From JBOGFI01 sp050743365 (lineage in GTDB: Bacteria > Actinomycetota > Acidimicrobiia > IMCC26256 > JACDBD01), in the NCBI GenBank assembly GCA_050743365.1, contig JBOGFI010000242.1, forward strand, positions 1-36,375: a DNA stretch of 36,375 nt, read 5' to 3'. The notes under the pieces were generated by a model that ran no database searches, was not told the origin of the DNA, and saw only the letters and a list, made by a program, of their open reading frames with translations. The position numbers and the translations under genes are program-made. Shown one piece after another: positions 31,558 through 36,375 of this stretch; the stretch's first letter is position 1; every line of letters starts with the position of its first letter.

Positions 31558-32655
31558 CTAGAAGGCCCTCGTGACCGCGCGTGTCGGCCCGAAGCTATGG
31601 AGGGCCACCGCGTGGAGGTTGCCGAGGCCGCCGCACACCAGCACGAGCATGTGGTCGGGGCTCTCGACCAGGTGCACGAGCCCGTCGCCGTCGATGCGGC
31701 TGCTCTCCTCGGCCTTGCGGCGATGCGGCTCGGGCCACCAGGCCACCGGCAGCGCGGCGTGGATCCACAACCGCTCCTGCACGTCCTCGAGGTCGCGGTG
31801 GGCGGTGGCGATGAGCTCGGCCCATGGAGGTGCCAGGCACACGAGGATCTCGGCGCCGTGATGGCCGCCGATGAAGGCGTTCGTGCCCGGGAACGCGAGC
31901 GACTTGCCGATCACCTCGAGGAGGTCGGCTCCGTTGTCGGCGACGATGTCGGCGACGTCGACGGTGCCGGTGCAGCCGTGCACGGTGACCGCATTGCCGG
32001 CGACTCCCCGCCGCTCGGCCAGCGGGGTCCACGGCGAGCGCTCCTCCCACTCCCCGACCGCGATCCCTGCGACCCGCCCCGGCTGGCCGAACACGCTCTT
32101 GGAGCTGACCCCCACGATCTGGCCCGCGACGTTGCGCATGACGAGGCGCGTCGCCCGACCGATGGCGGGACCGGGGCCCGCCTCCCCGCCGAAGCAACCG
32201 GCCTCGTAGGGAATCCCGAGGTCGTGACGGGCCGGGCCGTTCACGAACAGGCCCGGCACCACGCACGAGGTAGTGGTGTTGAGGGCGAACAGGTTGAAAA
32301 CGGGGTCCGACATGGCCTCGACGCTGGCGCACAGCAGCGGCATGGCTTCGGGTGGCGCGCCCGCCATGACGGCGTTGATCGCGATCTTCTCCACCGTTGC
32401 CCGCCCGTTTCGCGGCGGTAGCTCGGCCAGGCACACCTCGGGGAAACGGCCGGACGCCGCCACGTGGTCGCGCACCCGCGCCTCGGTCGGCGGGACGAGC
32501 GGCAGACCGTCGCCCCAGCCGGCGTCGGTGGCAAGCTTCGCGAACGCGACCGGGTCGTCGTCGACCTCGATGCGGTCACTGGCGAGCCAGTCGACCTGGC
32601 AGCCCTCGGGCCCGCAGTCGGCGCGGTCGACATGGGTGTGGGCCGTCTCGGTCAC
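31558..32655 (-). CDS. Unrecognised 365-residue protein encoded beside the UGSC selenoprotein
   Basis: 365 residues from GTG 32655, with GGAGG seven nt upstream. I cannot assign a named family. N-terminal DCGPEGCQ places Cys14 and Cys19 in a possible redox or metal pair. A conserved-looking core follows: KLATDAGWGDGLPLVPPTEA, EKIAINAVMAGAPPEAMPLL, TTSCVVPGLFVNGPARHDLG, CFGGEAGPGPAIGRATRLVM, GVSSKSVFGQPGRVAGIAVG and HGCTGTVDV. No signal peptide or transmembrane segments are evident. It follows the selenoprotein gene by 64 bp and precedes the D-2-hydroxyacid dehydrogenase by 10 bp. Its Cys residues and position make it a candidate redox partner or substrate-binding component for the selenoprotein; this is inference. 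Confidence 0.72.
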   Translation of the reverse strand: MTETAHTHVDRADCGPEGCQVDWLASDRIEVDDDPVAFAKLATDAGWGDGLPLVPPTEARVRDHVAASGRFPEVCLAELPPRNGRATVEKIAINAVMAGAPPEAMPLLCASVEAMSDPVFNLFALNTTTSCVVPGLFVNGPARHDLGIPYEAGCFGGEAGPGPAIGRATRLVMRNVAGQIVGVSSKSVFGQPGRVAGIAVGEWEERSPWTPLAERRGVAGNAVTVHGCTGTVDVADIVADNGADLLEVIGKSLAFPGTNAFIGGHHGAEILVCLAPPWAELIATAHRDLEDVQERLWIHAALPVAWWPEPHRRKAEESSRIDGDGLVHLVESPDHMLVLVCGGLGNLHAVALHSFGPTRAVTRAF

Positions 32656-32719
32656 CGCCGAGCCTCCGGTTCCCGTGTCGTCAGGAGACGGCGGAGGTCG
32701 CTCGACGTCACGAGAGCGA

Positions 32720-33259
32720 TCACGGCGCCGCGCCCAGGGTCTCTAGCAGCAGGGGCCAGTGCTGGCGCGCGATCTCGCGCACCTCGGCCTCCGGACGCGA
32801 CTCGAGGGGGTACGGCAGCACGTGGACGCGCAAGCCCGCCCGCCCGGCGTTGGCGGCCATGGTACGGGCGAGGTGCTCGAACTCGGCTGTCACGACGACG
32901 ACCGCCGTCTTTCCCTGGTGCGCCACCGCGACCGTGTCGTGGACGCTCCAGGAGGTACAGGACCCTCAGTTTCCCAGCCCGACGATGGCGAGGTCGGCGT
33001 CGACGGCAAACGACTCGAGCTCGGCCCGGGTGCGCTCTCCCTCGTCGCCGATGCGGTTGCCCGCGCACCACCTGCGCACGTCGGCGCCGGCGCCGCGCAG
33101 GCGCGGGACCCACTCGTCGATCACCCACTCGAACGACTTCCACGCTGTGTCGTAGCGGACGCCGACGGTCCGGCCGGCCAGGCTGCCGGCGTCGGGCCCC
33201 GGATCTGCGTCGACCTCGGGCGACGCCGCGGTGGGGTCGAGCACCAGGATGCGAGCCAT
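32720..33259 (-). CDS. UGSC-family selenoprotein with in-frame UGA (Sec98)
   Basis: 179 residues if UGA at 32968-32966 is read as selenocysteine. Start ATG 33259 has AGGAGG five nt upstream. The first 97 residues (MARILVLDPTAASP to DLAIVGLGN) stop at TGA, and the same frame continues GSCTSWSVHDTVAVAHQGKT to the final LLLETLGAAP. The junction reads GLGN-U-GSC, the motif after which UGSC selenoproteins, first reported from marine metagenomes, were named. Alpha/beta fold; Sec98 and Cys101 form a U-x2-C redox motif at a strand-loop-helix. Probably a thiol/selenol oxidoreductase, substrate unknown. It heads an operon with the 365-residue protein, D-2-hydroxyacid dehydrogenase and Gfo/Idh. Divergent from the lactonase; TACCCT (33290-33285) is a possible -10. 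A conventional pipeline would call two fragments or a pseudogene. Confidence 0.88.
32940..32950 (-). promoter_or_regulatory. Candidate bacterial SECIS hairpin
   Basis: On the coding strand TGGA-GCG-TCCA forms a small perfect hairpin. Its apical loop begins with G at nucleotide 20 after the UGA, inside the 16-37 nt window expected for bacterial SECIS elements. Flanking bases can extend the stem only with mismatches. It could direct SelB-dependent Sec insertion at 32968-32966. Confidence 0.55.
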
Positions 33260-33322
33260 GCGTACCTCCTCTCCTGGTCGCGGCAGGGTACCTGGCACCT
33301 TCATTGGTCGGCTCACTCTTCG

Positions 33323-33338
33323 TACAATCCCGCTCGTG
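33323..33338 (+). promoter_or_regulatory. Leaderless promoter of the lactonase gene
   Basis: TACAAT at 33323-33328 lies 7 nt before GTG 33336, and there is no Shine-Dalgarno. The expected transcription start coincides with the start codon. Confidence 0.6.
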
Positions 33339-34220
33339 CAGGCCGAGGTGGTCGTCGGCGGCATCCGTTTCGGAGAGGGGCCGGTGTGGTGCCCGCCGGG
33401 GTCACCGGTCGGCGCCGGCACCGTCGTGGTCACGAGCGTGGCCGACGGCGCGCTCTATCGCGTCTGGCCGGCCGAGCAGCGCCTCGAGCTGCTCGCCGAG
33501 ACGGAGGGCGGCGCCAACGGGGCTGCCCTCGCCGCCGATGGCAGCATCCTCGTCACGCAGAACGGCGGGTTCGACTTCGCCAAGATGGGCGTGAGCGCGT
33601 TCGGCGACGCGCCGTACCGGCCCGTCGTCCCCGGGCTCCAGCTCGTCAGCCCCGCCGGCGAGGTGTCGTACCTCGCCGACGCAGGCTTCCAGGCACCCAA
33701 CGACCTGGTCGTGGCGCCCGGCGGCACCATCTATTTCACCGACCCGGCGCCCTACCCTCCGCCTCCGGAGCGCGTCGGCCGCGTCTGGGCGTACGAGCCG
33801 GACGGCAACCTGCGCGTCGTCGCGGGCGAGTTCGCGTACTGCAACGGCATCGCCCTCGACCTCGAGCACAACGTGGTCGTCGTCGAGGAGCGTGGGCTCC
33901 AGCGCCTGCTGCCCGACGGGTCCCGCGAGTGGGTCGCCGAAGTATTGGGCCCGGGCGGCGGCGATGGCTTCTGCCTCGACGTCGACGGCAACTTCTACGT
34001 CGCCGCTACCGTCGACCACGGAGTCCGTGTCGTGGGACCCGACGGCAAGGAGCTCGACTTCCTCACGATCGAGGGCGCGGGCGTGACGACGAACTGCTGC
34101 TTCGGCGGGCCCGATCTCCGCACGCTGTTCGCGACCGACGCGGTGCCCGGACGCGTCGTCGTGTGGGAAGGACTGCCGACGCCCGGCCTCCCGCTCACTC
34201 CCTGGCCGGTCGCAGCTTGA
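33336..34220 (+). CDS. SMP-30/gluconolactonase-like protein
   Basis: 294 residues from GTG 33336, fixed by the -10 box upstream and by the family N-terminus IRFGEGPVWCPP. Six-bladed propeller with the metal ligands of the family visible: Glu in FGEGPVW, Asn in FQAPNDLVV, Asn in YCNGIALD and Asp in GDGFCLDVDGNFYVA. Hydrolyses a lactone; many actinobacterial members act on lactones of catabolic pathways. Divergent from the selenoprotein gene and convergent (4 bp) with the isomerase gene. Confidence 0.88.
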   Translation: MQAEVVVGGIRFGEGPVWCPPGSPVGAGTVVVTSVADGALYRVWPAEQRLELLAETEGGANGAALAADGSILVTQNGGFDFAKMGVSAFGDAPYRPVVPGLQLVSPAGEVSYLADAGFQAPNDLVVAPGGTIYFTDPAPYPPPPERVGRVWAYEPDGNLRVVAGEFAYCNGIALDLEHNVVVVEERGLQRLLPDGSREWVAEVLGPGGGDGFCLDVDGNFYVAATVDHGVRVVGPDGKELDFLTIEGAGVTTNCCFGGPDLRTLFATDAVPGRVVVWEGLPTPGLPLTPWPVAA

Positions 34221-34224
34221 TTCG

Positions 34225-34857
34225 CTACCCGAGCAGTGGGCGCACCACCTCGGCCAGGTCGACTGCCCAGGCGCGGGGGTCGTCCAACCCCCAACCTTCC
34301 TGGGGCAGGTCGAAGTACTCGACGCTGAGTGCGCCCGGGTAGTCGAGCTCGTCGAGTCGCCCGACGACGGCGGCGAAGTCGATCACACCCGTCGGGTCGG
34401 CCGCGTGTACCTGCGTCGAGCCGGGCCGGCCCTGGCGGAGCTGCACGTGATCGGCGCAGGGCAGCAGCTCGAGCGGATCCCCGCCCCAGTCGGCCACGTG
34501 CCCGGTGTCGACGAGCAGGCGCAGCCCGGGCACCGCGGCCATGATCGCCCGGCACCTCTCCGCCGAGTTCACGACCGCGCCGGCCCACGGCTCGAGCAAC
34601 GCGCCGGGCGCGCCGCGAAACAGCTCGACCGTCCGCTCCCAGACGTCCGGCCCGTCGCGGGGCGCGGGCGTCGCGCACCAGCCGGGTCGGGGCTTGGGGT
34701 ACGACGTCGGGCACCCGACCGGGAGCGCAAGCGCGCCCGGGTCGACGTCGGCCATCACGTCGATGTGCTCGAAGCCGTCGGCGGCCGCGGCACGGGCCCG
34801 TTCCTCGACCGGAAGCTGCGCGTAGACGACGTCGACGACCCCGAGCGGGAACCGCAC
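34225..34857 (-). CDS. Sugar-phosphate isomerase/epimerase-like TIM-barrel protein
   Basis: 210 residues from GTG 34857, 5 bp after the SDR stop, with AGGGG just upstream. AP-endonuclease-2/xylose-isomerase-like barrel: GVVDVVYAQLPVEERARAAA, GFEHIDVMADVD, LLVDTGHVADWGG (metal Asp/His), HVQLRQG and YPGALSVEYFDLP (metal Glu). Shorter than the usual ~270 because the loops are trimmed. All the main metal ligands appear present. Last gene of the MaoC-SDR operon. Confidence 0.82.
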   Translation of the reverse strand: MRFPLGVVDVVYAQLPVEERARAAAADGFEHIDVMADVDPGALALPVGCPTSYPKPRPGWCATPAPRDGPDVWERTVELFRGAPGALLEPWAGAVVNSAERCRAIMAAVPGLRLLVDTGHVADWGGDPLELLPCADHVQLRQGRPGSTQVHAADPTGVIDFAAVVGRLDELDYPGALSVEYFDLPQEGWGLDDPRAWAVDLAEVVRPLLG

Positions 34858-34862
34858 GGCCC

Positions 34863-35774
34863 CTACTGCTGCTTCTGGTCGCCTTGGAACTCCATGCCCT
34901 TGGGCATGACCATGCCGACGTGCTGGAGGTGCTGGCCCAGCACCTGGTCGAAGGTGTCCGCGACCTCGTTCGGCTTCCATCCCCCGTCGCGCCACATCCA
35001 CGCGACCTGCTTCGGGTGCTGGAAGATCGTGTAGGCGTAGTCGGTGCGGCCCAGGATCTGGCCGTTCACGTGCGCGGCGCGCTCCGACGCCAGGAACGCG
35101 ACCAGCGGCGCGTTCAGCGCCGGGTCCTGCTCGGGTGGGGCCTCGCCGCCCGTGCGCTCGAACAGGGCGGCGGTCATCCGGGTCGCACCGGCGGGCGCGA
35201 CCGCGTTCACGGTGATGCCGTACTTGCCCAGCTCGAGGGCCCAGATGAACGTCACGCCCATGAGGCCGGCCTTGGCGGCGCCGTAATTGGTCTGGCCGAA
35301 GTTGCCTCGCAGCCCCGCCGACGAGGTGATGTTGATGATCCGCCCGTAGCCGGCCTCCTTCATGACGGGCGCGGCATGACGGGCGCAGTTGAAGCTGCCC
35401 TTCAGGTGCACCGCGATGACCGCGTCGAAATCCTCCTCGGCCATCTTCAGCAACGACCGGTCACGCACGATCCCGGCGTTGTTGACCAGGATGTCGAGCT
35501 GCCCGAAGGCGTCGAGCGCGGTCTCCACGATCCGCCTGGCGGCGTCGAAGTCCGACACCGAGTCGTAGCTCGGCACCGCCTGGCCCCCGCCGGCTTCGAT
35601 CTCCTTGCACACCTGGGCGGCGGGGTCCTCGTCGGAACCGCGCCCGTCGAGACTCACGCCCACGTCGTTGATCACCACCCGGGCGCCCTCGCGTGCCAGG
35701 CACAGGGCGAACTCACGCCCAATGCCGCGTCCCGAGCCCGTGACCACGGCGACGCGTCCGTCGAGCAAGCCCAT
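34863..35774 (-). CDS. SDR-family 3-hydroxyacyl-CoA dehydrogenase-like oxidoreductase
   Basis: 303 residues from ATG 35774, with GAGGAG upstream. Full-length SDR of the peroxisomal multifunctional-protein type: VTGSGRGIGRE (11-21), NNAG (98-101), catalytic Ser151/152, Tyr164 and Lys168 in NYGAAKAG. A long C-terminal region follows with ATRMTAALFERTGG, VNGQILGRTDYAYTIF and a helical tail ending QGDQKQQ. With the MaoC-like hydratase just upstream it forms the hydratase plus (3R)-hydroxyacyl-CoA dehydrogenase pair found fused in eukaryotic MFE-2 enzymes. It provides the reference that shows how much of the SDR at 5534-6241 is missing. Confidence 0.9.
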   Translation of the reverse strand: MGLLDGRVAVVTGSGRGIGREFALCLAREGARVVINDVGVSLDGRGSDEDPAAQVCKEIEAGGGQAVPSYDSVSDFDAARRIVETALDAFGQLDILVNNAGIVRDRSLLKMAEEDFDAVIAVHLKGSFNCARHAAPVMKEAGYGRIINITSSAGLRGNFGQTNYGAAKAGLMGVTFIWALELGKYGITVNAVAPAGATRMTAALFERTGGEAPPEQDPALNAPLVAFLASERAAHVNGQILGRTDYAYTIFQHPKQVAWMWRDGGWKPNEVADTFDQVLGQHLQHVGMVMPKGMEFQGDQKQQ

Positions 35775-35790
35775 CGCGACTCCTCCCCGC

Positions 35791-36222
35791 TCAGCCGCGC
35801 TGGTTGGCCGCGGCGGTGGCGCTGCCGGTGAGGCAGGTATCGCCCTTCTCGTTCTCGACCTTGCACTCGAGGTCGACGAGCCCGCCGCCGTCCTCTGCGG
35901 ACAGCGCGGTGACCCGCGCCGTGCACGTCAGAGTGTCGCCCGGCCACACCTGCTTCGAGAACCGCACTTGGAAGCGCCGGAGCGCCTCGGGACCGAACCA
36001 ATCCTTCACGACCCGGGCCATGAGACCTGCCGTCAGCATGCCGTGGCCGAACACCGACGGGTTCCCCACCGCGGTGGCGACGGTGTCGTCGTGGTGCATC
36101 GGGTTGAAGTCCCCCGATGCCCCGGCGTAGCGCACGAAGTTCGTGCGGGAGAGATCCTCGACCACCAACGCCGGCGCCTCGTCGCCGACCGACAGCGTGT
36201 CGAACCGCGGTGGATCAGGCAT
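35791..36222 (-). CDS. MaoC-like (R)-enoyl-CoA hydratase
   Basis: 143 residues from ATG 36222. TACTCT on the - strand (36234-36229) lies 6 nt upstream, so leaderless translation is likely. Hot-dog fold with the hydratase 2 motif RYAGASGDFNPMHHDD, giving catalytic Asp38 and His43, and FGHGMLTAGLMARVVKDWFG. Hydrates trans-2-enoyl-CoA to (3R)-hydroxyacyl-CoA, which the downstream SDR (16 bp) can oxidise. Divergent from a TetR-like gene, with a TGAC-N6-GTCA operator between them. Confidence 0.9.
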   Translation of the reverse strand: MPDPPRFDTLSVGDEAPALVVEDLSRTNFVRYAGASGDFNPMHHDDTVATAVGNPSVFGHGMLTAGLMARVVKDWFGPEALRRFQVRFSKQVWPGDTLTCTARVTALSAEDGGGLVDLECKVENEKGDTCLTGSATAAANQRG

Positions 36223-36254
36223 GGCGGGAGAGTATCCGGCGCGCTCGCGAAAGG

Positions 36255-36268
36255 TGACATGAGCGTCA
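36255..36268. promoter_or_regulatory. TGACATGAGCGTCA operator between MaoC and the TetR-like gene
   Basis: TGAC and GTCA arms with the same 6-nt spacing as the sites at 5502-5515, 11171-11184 and 26312-26325. It lies 20 bp upstream of the MaoC -10 (36229-36234) and 8 bp upstream of the TetR-like -10 (TACCCT, 36277-36282), so it can act on both. Confidence 0.62.
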
Positions 36269-36289
36269 ACCACCCCTACCCTGCTCGCG

Positions 36290-36375
36290 ATGCCGCCGGT
36301 GGACGAGCAGGTGGACGGGCGCGCCGGGACCCCCGCGCAGGGGCGTGAGCTCCGGGCACGTGGACGCCGCACGAT
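36290..36375 (+). CDS. TetR-family regulator, N-terminus only (runs off the window)
   Basis: ATG 36290 opens a frame that stays open to the window end (28 codons). TACCCT at 36277-36282 lies 7 nt upstream, the same leaderless layout as several other genes here. The visible peptide ends TPAQGRELRARGRRT, which resembles the basic stretch just before the helix-turn-helix of TetR/AcrR proteins; the HTH itself is outside the window. Divergence from MaoC with a shared palindrome suggests an autoregulated local regulator. The call rests on a short segment and position. Confidence 0.55.
   Translation, partial: MPPVDEQVDGRAGTPAQGRELRARGRRT

Noticed and set aside
32966..32968. UGSC gene treated as a pseudogene with a nonsense mutation
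   Set aside because: The stop falls exactly on the Sec position of the UGSC motif, the rest of the frame is intact and coding-like, and a hairpin follows at the expected distance.
1..36375. tRNA, rRNA, CRISPR arrays, insertion sequences, origins
   Set aside because: No cloverleaf, repeat-spacer pattern, transposase or terminal inverted repeats, or DnaA-box cluster was seen on reading both strands; no computational search was run.

Overview
The window is a gene-dense, very GC-rich piece of bacterial chromosome, almost certainly from a free-living actinomycete-class organism (Actinomycetota, probably an Acidimicrobiia-like or Mycobacteriales-like lineage, perhaps a metagenome assembly). The reasons are the high GC at third codon positions, frequent GTG/TTG starts, start/stop overlaps of the ATGA/GTGA type, and many paralogous lipid-catabolism genes (acyl-CoA dehydrogenases, SDRs, thiolase, crotonase, MaoC, acyl-CoA synthetase, P450). 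Many genes also lack a Shine-Dalgarno and instead carry a TAnnnT -10 box 6-9 nt before the start codon (leaderless mRNAs). I see no rRNA, tRNA, CRISPR array or insertion sequence. No gene-free stretch exceeds 300 bp; the longest is about 190 bp, at 5345-5533.

Layout. 1-2341 (+): the end of an HMG-CoA-synthase-like/DUF35 protein, an SCP-x-type thiolase, and a 50-codon remnant of a crotonase. 2414-5344 (-): a surface-protein operon with a TasA/camelysin-like protein, two tandem SipW-type signal peptidases, and a low-GC protein with three repeats and the same kind of SipW-type leader. 5534-8425 (+): an SDR with an abnormal C-terminus and a two-subunit acyl-CoA dehydrogenase. 8464-9337 (+): a helix-turn-helix/nucleotidyltransferase pair resembling a toxin-antitoxin module. 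9338-11123 (-): a P450 lacking its I-helix and a heme-oxygenase-like diiron protein. 11211-15170 (+): a hydantoinase/carboxylase B-A pair. 15177-22567: an M15 lipoprotein; a GMC oxidoreductase with its small subunit; EthD, crotonase and a tiny C2H2 zinc finger; GYD, PEBP, HAD and amidohydrolase genes. 22636-27099 (-): cold-shock protein, VOC, FadE, FadD and a 5-FTHF cyclo-ligase family gene. 27157-29519 (+): dodecin, a DUF6282-like hydrolase, an unknown protein and a nitroreductase. 29536-33259 (-): Gfo/Idh/MocA, D-2-hydroxyacid dehydrogenase, a Cys-containing unknown protein and a UGSC-family selenoprotein. 33336-36375: an SMP-30-like lactonase, a TIM-barrel isomerase, SDR, MaoC, and the first codons of a TetR-like regulator.

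Two observations stand out. First, the gene at 32720-33259 has an in-frame UGA at codon 98, exactly at the U of the UGSC motif, followed by a small hairpin where a bacterial SECIS would sit. It would be missed or split by standard annotation. Second, a 14-bp palindrome of the form TGAC-N6-GTCA occurs at four promoters (SDR/FadE, diiron protein/hydantoinase, FadD, MaoC/TetR), twice in the identical form TGACGCCGGCGTCA. In each case it touches the -10 region, the predicted transcription start or the upstream promoter region. One copy lies between MaoC and the divergent TetR-like gene. This suggests that much of the lipid- or xenobiotic-catabolic content of the window is one small TetR-type regulon. 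Function calls below are family-level unless stated; substrates are not known.
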